From an uncultured bacterium (GTDB lineage Bacteria > Bacillota > Clostridia > Lachnospirales > Lachnospiraceae), in contig CAJMSZ010000015.1 in the NCBI GenBank assembly GCA_905216215.1, forward strand, positions 1 through 52,812: a DNA stretch of 52,812 nucleotides, in the 5' to 3' direction. Made by a program: the position numbers and the translations under genes. Within the stretch, counting starts at the first letter, position 1. Every line of letters begins with the position of its first letter. The notes beneath the pieces were generated by a model, which worked only from the letters and a program-made list of their open reading frames with translations, did no database searches and had not been told where the DNA came from. Positions 14,894 to 23,420 of the stretch are shown here, one piece after another.

Positions 14894-15703
14894 ATGGCTA
14901 TTTTAGAAGTTGATAATTTAAAAAAATCCTTTGGAAACACAGAGGTGTTAGAAGATATTAATTTTTCATTGGAAAAAGGAAAAGTGCTTTCCATTATCGG
15001 TTCCTCTGGAAGTGGAAAAACTACCTTGCTTCGATGTTTGAATTTTCTGGAACGTGCAGACAGTGGCATCATCCGCGTAAATGGAAAGACATTGTTTGAT
15101 TCGTCAGACCTTTCCTCCCAATCAGAAAAGGAAATTCGGAAAAAGAGGTTGCATTTTGGGCTTGTTTTCCAGTCCTTTCATCTTTTTCCCCAATATACTG
15201 CACTGGAAAATGTAATGCTGGCAAAAGAACTGTTAGCAAAAGAGTTGCCCGACTATAAGAATCGCAAAAAAGAAATCTTGTCGGAGAACAAGGAACAGGC
15301 GGTCACTCTTTTAACTAAGATGGGGCTTGCCAACCGGATGAATAATTATCCTCATCAGCTTTCCGGCGGCCAATGTCAGAGAGTGGCAATCGCCCGTGCG
15401 TTGGCTCTTAATCCGGATATTTTATGCTTCGACGAACCTACTTCTGCCCTTGACCCAGAATTAACCGGAGAAGTTTTGCGTGTCATTAAAGAACTTGCAG
15501 ACGGCAGCACGACCATGATCATCGTAACTCATGAAATGACATTTGCCAGGGAAGTCTCTGACCATGTCATCTTCATGAATGAGGGCCGGATTCTGGAAGA
15601 AGGTACTCCTTCCGAGGTATTTGACCATCCGAAGGAAGAACGCACCAGACAGTTTCTCAGACACTATCATAATGCTGATTCCAATTTTTCTACATATTTG
15701 TAA
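14894..15703 (+). CDS. Polar amino acid ABC transporter, ATP-binding protein
   Basis: 269 residues with Walker A GSSGSGKTT, Q-loop FQSFHLF, signature LSGGQCQRVAIARAL, Walker B ILCFDEP and switch His (VTHEM), as in GlnQ/TcyC-type ATPases. An insertion of about 15 residues (ELPDYKNRKKEILSENK) after the Q-loop region lengthens the helical domain. Start ATG 14894 after GGGGAGG. The last 37 bases overlap the 3' end of the convergent GNAT gene, so the two transcripts are antisense there and no terminator separates them. Confidence 0.93.
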   Translation: MAILEVDNLKKSFGNTEVLEDINFSLEKGKVLSIIGSSGSGKTTLLRCLNFLERADSGIIRVNGKTLFDSSDLSSQSEKEIRKKRLHFGLVFQSFHLFPQYTALENVMLAKELLAKELPDYKNRKKEILSENKEQAVTLLTKMGLANRMNNYPHQLSGGQCQRVAIARALALNPDILCFDEPTSALDPELTGEVLRVIKELADGSTTMIIVTHEMTFAREVSDHVIFMNEGRILEEGTPSEVFDHPKEERTRQFLRHYHNADSNFSTYL

Positions 15704-16164
15704 GCAATGCGGGGACTCCCATCCGCAATATGAATGATTCCGCATCTGTGAAATCCACACTTCTGAACTGCTCCCTGCATGGGAAGATTCCGTTCATGTG
15801 TATCAATTCTCAGATGCGGGATTTCTTTTTTACAGTATTCTGCAATCTTTGCAAACACTCCTTTTTCCGTTCCATCACTGGCTACTCTGTGAATAGCCGC
15901 ATAAGGAGATTCATCCATCCATTCTCCTTCAATTGCCCCATAGGTTGGGTCCTCTCCCGGAATAAATGCAAAAACACCGTGAACTTTCCCTTTATTTTCA
16001 TAAACATAGAGATGCCCTTTGTCAATATCCTGCTCCAGGATTTCTCTGGACGGATGATTATTCTGCCACTGTACTGTGTTTCCATGTGCTGCCATAAACG
16101 CTCTTGCAATCCGATAAACCTCCAGAATCACAGGCATATCTGTCTCTTCTGCATGTCGAATCAT
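15667..16164 (-). CDS. GNAT family N-acetyltransferase
   Basis: 165 residues with GNAT features: N-terminal IRHAEETDMPVILEVY, central strands VHGVFAFIPG and AIHRVASDGTEKGVFAKI (a variant of the acetyl-CoA loop), RIDTHERNLPMQGAVQKCGF, the usual motif B region, and a final strand. It acetylates an unknown amine using acetyl-CoA. It is 48 bases downstream of cobO with a good CAGGAGGA site and may be the last gene of the riboswitch unit, but nothing in the sequence ties it to cobalamin. Its 3' end overlaps the amino acid ABC ATPase gene. Confidence 0.8.
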   Translation of the reverse strand: MIRHAEETDMPVILEVYRIARAFMAAHGNTVQWQNNHPSREILEQDIDKGHLYVYENKGKVHGVFAFIPGEDPTYGAIEGEWMDESPYAAIHRVASDGTEKGVFAKIAEYCKKEIPHLRIDTHERNLPMQGAVQKCGFHRCGIIHIADGSPRIAYKYVEKLESAL

Positions 16165-16212
16165 TGTTTGGTTTCCTCCTGAGATTTATTTTGCTATTCA
16201 GAACAAAATTCT

Positions 16213-16740
16213 TTAATATTCAATTCCACGTCTTGCCGGAATTCCTTTTTCAAAGGGATGCTTGATTTTCTTCACTTCAGAAATATAATCTGCCAGTTCA
16301 CTGATTTCTGATGCAGGATTTCTTCCTGTAAGAACGACCTCCAGCTTATCCGGCTTGTTCTTCAAAAACTCCAGTGCATGGGCGTGGTCAATAAACTCAT
16401 AGCTGTAAGCTGCCATGAATTCGTCTGCTACCAGCATATCATATTCTTCTTCCGTTGCCATTTTCACTGCATCTTTCCACAATTTGTAATATACCTCTTT
16501 CGCTTCCTGCTTCTCCGCTTCTGTCATACGGAACACAAATCCAAAATCCCTGTTCATATGAATCACATGAATTCCCGGTATTTTATCCAGAATCGTCAAT
16601 TCTCCTGAATGCTCATTTTTCAGAAACCGCACAAACAAAACACGCATGCCACAGCCTGCCGCACGTACTGCAAGTCCAATAGCTGCCGTGGTCTTGCCTT
16701 TTCCATCTCCACAATATACTTCTATAAGTCCTTTTTCCAT
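16213..16740 (-). CDS. cobO: Cob(I)alamin adenosyltransferase, CobO/BtuR type
   Basis: 175 residues with the P-loop GDGKGKTTAAIG near residue 11, the LFVRFLKNEHSGE stretch, YDMLVADEF (Walker B-like) and the C-terminal ARRGIEY. It transfers the adenosyl group from ATP to reduced corrinoids, making adenosylcobalamin. It sits 20 bases after the importer ATPase gene, so imported corrinoids would be adenosylated as they arrive, and it also completes de novo synthesis. Confidence 0.95.
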   Translation of the reverse strand: MEKGLIEVYCGDGKGKTTAAIGLAVRAAGCGMRVLFVRFLKNEHSGELTILDKIPGIHVIHMNRDFGFVFRMTEAEKQEAKEVYYKLWKDAVKMATEEEYDMLVADEFMAAYSYEFIDHAHALEFLKNKPDKLEVVLTGRNPASEISELADYISEVKKIKHPFEKGIPARRGIEY

Positions 16741-16760
16741 TTTCTGTTCTTATTTTCTCC

Positions 16761-17846
16761 TTATTCTCTCTTCGTTGCTTCGTCCAGCAGAATCTGCATT
16801 TTTTCATTGCATTCTCCGATACGGACCCCCGCATTAATGATGGTATGACATTGCTTCATCAGCTTCAGGGCTCTCTCTAAGCTCTGGTCACTGATACTGC
16901 AAAACGGTCGTTCTGTCACCACCTCTACCGCCAGATATTTTGCCACCTGATAATCCAAGTCGTTGGTATACAGAATACCTGTTGCAAATGGAATTTGTTC
17001 TTTTTGAAGTCTTCGATATACCGGAACCCCATTTCCACAAGAAGAAAGAACAAATACCTCCGGTTTACCCATTGCTCCCGGAAGTTCTACACTTCCAAAA
17101 ACCGTATCGAAATATCCATTATCCAGACCATAGAGTTCCTGTATAATATCATCCTTGAAAATCTGTTCTGGTTCTCCATACCAGGAAATCACCTCACCCT
17201 TGACGCATATAACCTTATCCGAAATCTTCTGTGCCAAATCGATTTCGTGAAGAGACATAATCACAGTAATATTTTTCTCCTTCGCCATCCTTCTCAGAAT
17301 GGAGAGCAACTCCAGCTTATACTTAATGTCCAGATAAGAAGTAGGTTCATCCAATACAATCAGTTCCGGCTCCTGGCAAATGGCCCTCGCCAGAAGAACT
17401 CTCTGTTTCTGTCCGTCACTGATGGCATCAAAAGGCCGTTCAGCCAGTTCTTCTCCATGCACTGCGCGTAAAGCCTCATAAACCTTCGCCTCATCTTCCT
17501 TCGAAAGAACTCCCATGCGCCCCGTATAAGGATATCGGCCGGTCGCCACTACATCATAACAGGTCATCAGTTCCGGATTTACCCGTTCTGTGAGCACAAC
17601 TGCCATTTTGGTTGCTAATTCTTTAAAAGAAAGTCTGTGCAAATCTTTTTCTGCAAATACAATCCTTCCGTCAATTTTTTCAAGCTGTCTGGTAATGGTT
17701 TTTAAAATAGTAGATTTTCCTGATCCATTTGGTCCAATGAGCGTCACAATCTCTCCTTGTCTGATATCAAGACAAATATCGTGAATCAACACCTTTTTAT
17801 GGTATCCAACAGAAAGATTGGTAAGCTGAATATATTCTTTTTCCAT
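16761..17846 (-). CDS. btuD: Corrinoid ABC transporter ATPase with extra C-terminal domain
   Basis: 361 residues. Residues 1-250 are a FecE/BtuD-type ATPase: Walker A GPNGSGKST (38-46), Walker B LIVLDEPTSYLD, switch His at SLHE. The signature is ISDGQKQR (142-149), a conservative departure from LSGGQ that is common in this family. Residues 255-361 form an additional domain (EVFVLSSCGNGVPVYRRL, then FATGILYTNDLDYQVAK) absent from E. coli BtuD. It looks like a small alpha/beta domain of unknown role, possibly a ligand or nucleotide sensor. The gene starts two bases after the permease stop. Confidence 0.88.
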   Translation of the reverse strand: MEKEYIQLTNLSVGYHKKVLIHDICLDIRQGEIVTLIGPNGSGKSTILKTITRQLEKIDGRIVFAEKDLHRLSFKELATKMAVVLTERVNPELMTCYDVVATGRYPYTGRMGVLSKEDEAKVYEALRAVHGEELAERPFDAISDGQKQRVLLARAICQEPELIVLDEPTSYLDIKYKLELLSILRRMAKEKNITVIMSLHEIDLAQKISDKVICVKGEVISWYGEPEQIFKDDIIQELYGLDNGYFDTVFGSVELPGAMGKPEVFVLSSCGNGVPVYRRLQKEQIPFATGILYTNDLDYQVAKYLAVEVVTERPFCSISDQSLERALKLMKQCHTIINAGVRIGECNEKMQILLDEATKRE

Positions 17847-17848
17847 CT

Positions 17849-18871
17849 TTACTTTCCCTTCTTTCTATGTAACATCATAAAAATGACAATTGGCGCACCA
17901 AACATAGAGGTCACGGTACTGATATTCAGTTCCGTTGGAGCAAATGCCATTCTGGCAATCAAATCACACATCATGCAGAAAACTCCGCCTCCAAGAAAAG
18001 TGCCCGGAATTACCACCAAAGGATTGGCACTACCGAGTAACTTCTTCATCAGAAACGGAACCGCAATTCCCACAAAAGAAATCGGTCCTGCAAAAGCTGT
18101 TACACAGGCCGAAAACACACTGGACAAGAGAATCAGAACAACACGGAACATTTTCATATTTATTCCCATGCTCTGTGCATAGCCTTCTCCCATCTGAAAA
18201 GCGCCAATTGGTTTGGCCATAAAAAAGGTACATACAAACGTAAGTCCAACAATCAGAAACGCAACCCTCACATTTCCCCAGCTCATTCCGGAGAAGCTGC
18301 CCTGGGACCAGCCATGCAGGTTTACAATATCAGAATCCTCCGCAAAAGTAACAATAAAATCTGTAATTGCAGAGCAAATATAACCAATCATTGTTCCAGC
18401 CACCAGGAGAGTTGCCATGTGATTGACCTTTCTGGACATCAGCAAAATGAACCCAATGGATATCAGGGAACCGATGAAAGCAGCAATAATCAGTGCACTG
18501 GAACTCATCTGTCGGAACCGGTGCATGAAGAAAATCATAGTAAGCGCCACCACCATCTTTGCACCTGATGAAATTCCCAGAATAAAGGGACCTGCAATAG
18601 GATTTGCAAAGAATGTCTGTAATAAAAATCCAGACAAAGACAAGGCTCCACCAAGCACTGCCGCCATCAAAAGACGTGGCAGACGAATTTTCCATATAAT
18701 ATTATACTCCACCTCTTTGCCCTCACGCAGAAATAAAATCCGCAGAATATCCGGTATAGATATTTTCACATTTCCAGTATTAATATTCAGGACTACAATC
18801 ACTGCAAAGGCCAGAATCAGACTGCCAAATACAACACTGTATCGCAATCGCCGTTTTCGTCTTATGTTCAT
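17849..18871 (-). CDS. btuC: Corrinoid ABC transporter permease, FecCD/BtuC family
   Basis: 340 residues with about ten membrane helices. The N-terminal KIRLPRLLMAAVLGGALSLSG and AGPISFVGIAVPFL are the family signatures. It forms the membrane channel for corrinoids (siderophore permeases look alike, but the riboswitch and cobO context favour corrinoids). It lies 12 bases after the binding-protein gene, with an AGAAGGAAA ribosome site. Confidence 0.92.
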   Translation of the reverse strand: MNIRRKRRLRYSVVFGSLILAFAVIVVLNINTGNVKISIPDILRILFLREGKEVEYNIIWKIRLPRLLMAAVLGGALSLSGFLLQTFFANPIAGPFILGISSGAKMVVALTMIFFMHRFRQMSSSALIIAAFIGSLISIGFILLMSRKVNHMATLLVAGTMIGYICSAITDFIVTFAEDSDIVNLHGWSQGSFSGMSWGNVRVAFLIVGLTFVCTFFMAKPIGAFQMGEGYAQSMGINMKMFRVVLILLSSVFSACVTAFAGPISFVGIAVPFLMKKLLGSANPLVVIPGTFLGGGVFCMMCDLIARMAFAPTELNISTVTSMFGAPIVIFMMLHRKKGK

Positions 18872-18883
18872 AATGCTTTCCTT

Positions 18884-20104
18884 CTACTCCACTTTATACA
18901 AAAAGGTCATGTCCTTTTCCTCTCCATCCGTCAGCATCAAATGGATATCTCCGATTAGATTCCCTACAACGTCCGTTGCCTGATACAGATACTTTCCGGT
19001 ACACCATACATTTCCTTCTTTCACAGCCTTAAAATCAGCGAACAGTTCGTTCTTTCCAATAAGCTCATCTATAGATTGAATTTCACTGTCAATGCTGGAA
19101 TTATAAATCAAGTAGTCCGCATTTACGGCTGTGGCATAGAACTCTTCCATAGTAAGTGAAACAGATGAACTTTCATTTTCTGTGTTTTCCAGATTATCAA
19201 ATATATATTTGCCACCTGCAATTTCAATCATTTTAGGAATATAGTCCTGTGTTCTCCGGACCACAATCGTGCCATCTGTGCTGACATAGAAAAATGCCAC
19301 TGTTTTTCCCGTATTCTGAAAATTCTTTAATTCTTCCATTACACTGGTCTGTGATGCAAAGAAGGTTTCCGCCTCCTCGTCCTTCCCCATAAGTGCACCA
19401 TATAATTTAATCCACTCTGTTCTGCCAAGCGGGTGTTTTTCATAGCTTGACCGGTCAACAAATACAGGAATACCAAGCATTTCTATCATTTCTTTTACCT
19501 TCGGCGTATGTGCAATCATAGTAGATTCTATAGCAAGGTCACATCCCTGATTTACCAGCATTTCGTAATCCGGCTCACTGTATTTCCCGGCAAATATCAT
19601 CTTGCCCTCTTCCATTGCCTTTGCTGCATCCTCAATATACCATCCTGATGCCTGCGTTCCACTCATTTTGATAGAATCCAGACAACCAAGAGAATCAAAC
19701 AAAGCCATAGCTGATGTTGCCGCAAGATAAATATCAGACGGTGACTTTGGTATAACTACAATATTTTCATCCAGACCTGCCGGAGCTTCCTTTCCCTCCG
19801 GAATCACCAGATACTGTGCACTGTCATGAACATCGATTAGCAAATAACCATCTTCGTAATAAAACACATCAAATCCTGTCGCATATTCCAAATCCAATGT
19901 TTTCTCATAAGTCAGTCCTGTAATTTCCGGTGCTGCACTTTCCTTCTTATCTTCTGCCTCCTCCTGACCTGTCTGGCTGCTTTCTGTTTCCGACCCAGAA
20001 GTGGGCTGACCGCATCCTGTCAGAACAGGGAATGCGGTCAGTAAAGCGGACAAAGCAATCAGTGACAGATTTCGGATTAATTTTTTTATCACTTTTTTTC
20101 TCAT
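18884..20104 (-). CDS. btuF: Corrinoid ABC transporter substrate-binding lipoprotein
   Basis: 406 residues. The signal peptide ends at the lipobox VLTGCGQ, followed by a Ser/Glu-rich linker and a class III (BtuF/FhuD-like, TroA-type) fold with a long central helix. It should present corrinoid to BtuCD at the membrane. The start is the ATG at 20104, with AAAGGA nine bases upstream; a GTG one codon earlier is an alternative. Residues from ITGLTYEKTLDLEY to about MGKDEEAETFF match the C-terminal 200 residues of the preceding 973-residue protein, including GLDENIVVI versus GLDKNVIII and IPVFVDR in both. Confidence 0.88.
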   Translation of the reverse strand: MRKKVIKKLIRNLSLIALSALLTAFPVLTGCGQPTSGSETESSQTGQEEAEDKKESAAPEITGLTYEKTLDLEYATGFDVFYYEDGYLLIDVHDSAQYLVIPEGKEAPAGLDENIVVIPKSPSDIYLAATSAMALFDSLGCLDSIKMSGTQASGWYIEDAAKAMEEGKMIFAGKYSEPDYEMLVNQGCDLAIESTMIAHTPKVKEMIEMLGIPVFVDRSSYEKHPLGRTEWIKLYGALMGKDEEAETFFASQTSVMEELKNFQNTGKTVAFFYVSTDGTIVVRRTQDYIPKMIEIAGGKYIFDNLENTENESSSVSLTMEEFYATAVNADYLIYNSSIDSEIQSIDELIGKNELFADFKAVKEGNVWCTGKYLYQATDVVGNLIGDIHLMLTDGEEKDMTFLYKVE

Positions 20105-20127
20105 CACGCTGTTTCCTTTATTTTCTT

Positions 20128-23049
20128 TTAATTCTTCTTTTCCGTTGCTTTCAGTTCTGCTAATTTCTCTGTGTACACTTCATTTGCCTTTTCTTCACAG
20201 TCAAAAAGTACACCATAAACCTTCAACCATTCCAGTTTGGCTTCTTCTTTTTCTTCATCTGCCATTCTATCTACAAATACTGGAATCTGAAGTGTTCCAA
20301 AACGTTCGCTTAAATCCAGAAGCTGTTCCTTTTCTTCTTTTTCTTTGTCCAGAACAGTGGATGGAAGTATCGCAAGATTACATTTGTTTTTTACCATTTC
20401 TTTGTAATCCGGTTCTTTCACATCACCTTCCATCAGAAGTTCTTCGTCAATTTCCAATTCTTCTTTCAAAAGTTTGTGAATATCTTCATCTGCTACGAAA
20501 ACCTTTTCTAATGGTCTCTGGATAATGATTACATTTTTATCAAGTCCAGCCGGAATTTCCACATCTTCCGGAACAATCAGATATTTCACTACATTTCCTT
20601 CATATAGATTTTCTGTCTCTTCTTCCAGGACTTCACGTTCTGTATCTGTCTTCATGTCAACTTCCAGCAACATAATATCATTTTCATAACGATAGAGCTT
20701 TACATATTTGGTATACTCCATCTCAATTTCTTCTTCATAAGTAAGACCCATGATAACCGGAGCCTTCTGGTCAAGCTTCTGATTATTCAGTGCTTCGCCC
20801 TGTTCTCCTGTACCTGCTGCCGCAAGATAAATGAAAAGATTGTATGCAATCTCGTGAGCTGCCGACATAGCGGTAGTCATTCCGATGATCGTATTGTTCT
20901 TATTTAACTGCACCGGAATCACAAATGTAGAAGTAGAACCTGTATTCGTTCCATAATAAATATTTCCATTTGCTTTCACATAAGAATAATGACCACTGCT
21001 GAATACAATCGTCGCATATGCCTGCCCATTTTTTATCGTTATTTTGTCACAACTGATAGACACTTTTCCGGTTCCGCCTGACCAGGAGAACTGGTCTGGG
21101 GTATATACGCCATCTTTCAGTGTTGTACTGCTGTCCACACGAGCTGTTCCTCCAGTCAAATCTGAGTCATACCCAGATTCCTGATTGGAGTCATGTTTTC
21201 CATCTTCCTTGTCATGATTGTCTTTCGATGTGTCTTCTGTCCCCGGCTTATTATTATCCTGATTTTTCACTTCAGAAATCAACAAACTATGGTTTCTCTT
21301 ACTTACCGTAAATGTCCGTTCATACCAGGCATTCTTTCTTACAGAGTGGAACGATAACACAAGTTCTTTTTCCAGATAATCAAAATCTATGTCTCCACCG
21401 GTTTTGTTTTTTCGAACCACGACAGAGGCCTTTCTATTCTCAATAGAAATGGTATCATCCGCTTTTGCAGCACTTTCTGCATCGCCAATGTAGATTTTGT
21501 CAAAGCTGTCACTTCCCATAGTCAAATGAAGAATTTCTTCATAATTATTGGAGTTTGGTCCTCCAACAGTTTCCAGAGATGCTGCTGCAACGGAAAACAT
21601 CTTCACTTCATTTGTAACGGCAAGTGTACTGACACTGTCAAAATCTCCGGTTGTAAGGGTCTTATTCTCATAATCGATTGCAAACTGACGAGGATAAAAC
21701 GCACGTTCCAAAGTACCCTTTCCGCTCTCATAATCTTTCAATTTAGTGTTGGAAATAGATACAACAGGCAAACTCGTCTCACTTCCACTAATTGGAATCA
21801 TAAAGCAATACTTACCATCTACCAGTTCTCCGGCAATCCAATTTTCTCTATGATTTCCATTTTCAACAGCCTGTTCATATGTACCAACAAACAGATTCTG
21901 ATATGACTTGCCACTCAATGTAATTGCAAGAACAAGGCTGCCATTTTCTGCCTTCTTAATTTCTGCTTTTACAACTTTGAACATATTGGTAGTATTATTC
22001 ACTTGAAGGTCTGTTTCTGCTATAGCGTCCTTTTTCATGAGCCCAGCAACGGCAGCATTGATATCAGCCGCCATTTTGTCTACTTCCTCTTGTCTGCTCT
22101 TCTTATATCCACGAACCACAGCTTCTTTTGCAGCCGTGACTGCATCTGCTGTTTCTTCGGTATAAATCGTCAGGTCTTCCGGAATATTCTTTAAAGCTGC
22201 ATCCACTGATGTGTAATCAGCCGCTTCGATAATTGCCGGAAGAATACGAATATCCGCAGAAGATACCTCTCTCTCATTGGTTTCTGTCATAGAAGACACA
22301 TCAAAGGTCACCTTCACAATGTTACGGAATGGATTTTGTAATGCCACCTGATCTGTACTACTAAAGCAGACATACAATGGCTGACTCAAATCAGTGACCG
22401 GAATTGTATAATAGAAATTAGCATCACTGACATACCAGTCTACTGTATGGTTTGTAGCCGCAGCTTTATCTTCCGTAAGTGCCATGTAATTGCGATTCTT
22501 CCTCGTCTGCTGCATTCTGATCAGATATGTTCCGTCATTCTGTTTTGTTGCTACGACATCTCCCATTGCATACATTCCCGTTGCCGCACCTGTATCCTTC
22601 AGCACAGCATTTATCTTTATTGTATAGCTCTTTTTTTCAGCTTTTTCTTGTTCATCCGTATTCAGCTCTATAGCCTGTACGGTCGCCTGTTTAAGGGGGA
22701 GATTGCCTGTCTTTCCTTCTATAGCTTCTTCTTTCTCCTCTTTGACAACCTCTTTCGGATTGGTTTTCTCTTCTTTCGAATCCTTCTGACTCTCTTCCTC
22801 CGGCTTCTCTTCCTCAACTTTTTCTTCTGCTTCATCTTTTTCTTCATTCTCAGAAATCTGATTATCTGAAATCTGATGTTCCAGACTTTCCCTGTCAGAA
22901 GCAGGTTCCTCCTGAACCGGTTCGACCACAGTCACCTGAGAAATACTCTCCAAGTTTCCTCCTTCTGCTGCCTGAAGATGTGCCACCGGGCTTCCAGCCA
23001 TCAAAACAGCAAGTCCCAATGCCAGAAATCTTTTTTTGTTTCCTTTCAT
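20128..23049 (-). CDS. Riboswitch-controlled secreted multidomain protein with partial BtuF-like domain
   Basis: 973 residues; family not named with certainty. Signal peptide 1-28 (cleavage near LQAA). Residues 36-135 are an acidic Glu/Lys-rich linker. A beta-rich domain at 140-253 has a NEAT-like look (DGTYLIRMQQ; YYTIPVTDLSQPLYVCF). Residues 275-340 are FIVAR-like helices. Two related beta domains (353-470, 483-592) both begin with MF and have a YQNLFVGT or FDKIYIGD motif. Another acidic linker (595-640) leads to a second NEAT-like domain at 643-745 (DGVYTPDQFSWSGG; NGQAYATIVFSSG; HEIAYNLFIYL). Residues 763-970 are a truncated, charge-rich copy of the neighbouring BtuF, lacking its C-terminal lobe. 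There is no LPXTG motif, lipobox or membrane anchor, so it may be released or held by partners. Its place directly under a cobalamin riboswitch suggests corrinoid capture at the surface. Heme binding is the main alternative. Confidence 0.75.
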   Translation of the reverse strand: MKGNKKRFLALGLAVLMAGSPVAHLQAAEGGNLESISQVTVVEPVQEEPASDRESLEHQISDNQISENEEKDEAEEKVEEEKPEEESQKDSKEEKTNPKEVVKEEKEEAIEGKTGNLPLKQATVQAIELNTDEQEKAEKKSYTIKINAVLKDTGAATGMYAMGDVVATKQNDGTYLIRMQQTRKNRNYMALTEDKAAATNHTVDWYVSDANFYYTIPVTDLSQPLYVCFSSTDQVALQNPFRNIVKVTFDVSSMTETNEREVSSADIRILPAIIEAADYTSVDAALKNIPEDLTIYTEETADAVTAAKEAVVRGYKKSRQEEVDKMAADINAAVAGLMKKDAIAETDLQVNNTTNMFKVVKAEIKKAENGSLVLAITLSGKSYQNLFVGTYEQAVENGNHRENWIAGELVDGKYCFMIPISGSETSLPVVSISNTKLKDYESGKGTLERAFYPRQFAIDYENKTLTTGDFDSVSTLAVTNEVKMFSVAAASLETVGGPNSNNYEEILHLTMGSDSFDKIYIGDAESAAKADDTISIENRKASVVVRKNKTGGDIDFDYLEKELVLSFHSVRKNAWYERTFTVSKRNHSLLISEVKNQDNNKPGTEDTSKDNHDKEDGKHDSNQESGYDSDLTGGTARVDSSTTLKDGVYTPDQFSWSGGTGKVSISCDKITIKNGQAYATIVFSSGHYSYVKANGNIYYGTNTGSTSTFVIPVQLNKNNTIIGMTTAMSAAHEIAYNLFIYLAAAGTGEQGEALNNQKLDQKAPVIMGLTYEEEIEMEYTKYVKLYRYENDIMLLEVDMKTDTEREVLEEETENLYEGNVVKYLIVPEDVEIPAGLDKNVIIIQRPLEKVFVADEDIHKLLKEELEIDEELLMEGDVKEPDYKEMVKNKCNLAILPSTVLDKEKEEKEQLLDLSERFGTLQIPVFVDRMADEEKEEAKLEWLKVYGVLFDCEEKANEVYTEKLAELKATEKKN

Positions 23050-23093
23050 CTTACTCTTCCTTTCTCTTTATAAAATGATAAATAGAATGAAGA

Positions 23094-23121
23094 AACGCCT
23101 GTTTCCACAAAAACAGACGCC
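23094..23121 (-). terminator. Riboswitch-linked terminator
   Basis: Minus-strand stem GGCGTCTGTTT with AAACAGGCGTT (G-U pairs included) around six bases, followed by T-rich DNA, 45 bases before the start of the 973-residue protein. It lies between the aptamer and the gene, the usual place for an expression-platform terminator, and could also end read-through from cbiA. Confidence 0.65.
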
Positions 23122-23199
23122 CCATAACTTCAAAACATTTCTGACTGTCCCAAAGGACTTGTCGATGATTCTATGAAAACGCTTTCTTCGGAAGCTATT

Positions 23200-23380
23200 C
23201 ATTGACTTTCAGCAGGTTTCCTGGCTTACATATCATTGCTTTGCCGCACCTTCTCACGCCTTACGCGCAATGGCATATTCGCAGCTTCACTCCATGCTTA
23301 CAGTGACCGGATCGCTCAGGACTTCCACCTGATTCTCTTTTACCCTGACATTCCTGTCTGGCACTGAAATTCATTCTATT
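23200..23380 (-). promoter_or_regulatory. Cobalamin riboswitch
   Basis: Minus-strand aptamer with the hallmarks of the class: GGTGGAAGTCC, then GAGCGATCCGGTCACTGTAA, and the B12 box AAGCCAGGAAACCTGC at 23213-23228. It lies in the 350-base gene-free stretch between cbiA and the 973-residue protein. Binding of adenosylcobalamin should favour the downstream terminator and shut off the transport unit. Exact edges are approximate. Confidence 0.95.
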
Positions 23381-23392
23381 TCGTTCTTTCCC

Positions 23393-23420
23393 ATTATATC
23401 AAATTTTTCTGAATTTACAA
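23393..23420 (-). promoter_or_regulatory. Promoter of the riboswitch and transport unit
   Basis: Minus-strand TTGTAA (23415-23420), 16 bases, TATAAT (23393-23398) with the extended motif TGA just before it. That TGA is the stop codon of cbiA. Transcription should begin near 23386, just ahead of the aptamer. Confidence 0.7.

Noticed and set aside
16761..20104. Iron-siderophore importer
   Set aside because: The protein family alone would allow it, but the cobalamin riboswitch upstream and cobO downstream favour corrinoids.
22447..22869. Plus-strand open frame of 140 codons opposite the 973-residue gene
   Set aside because: It is the antisense of the acidic Glu/Lys linker, which yields long Phe/Leu/Ser-rich frames by composition.
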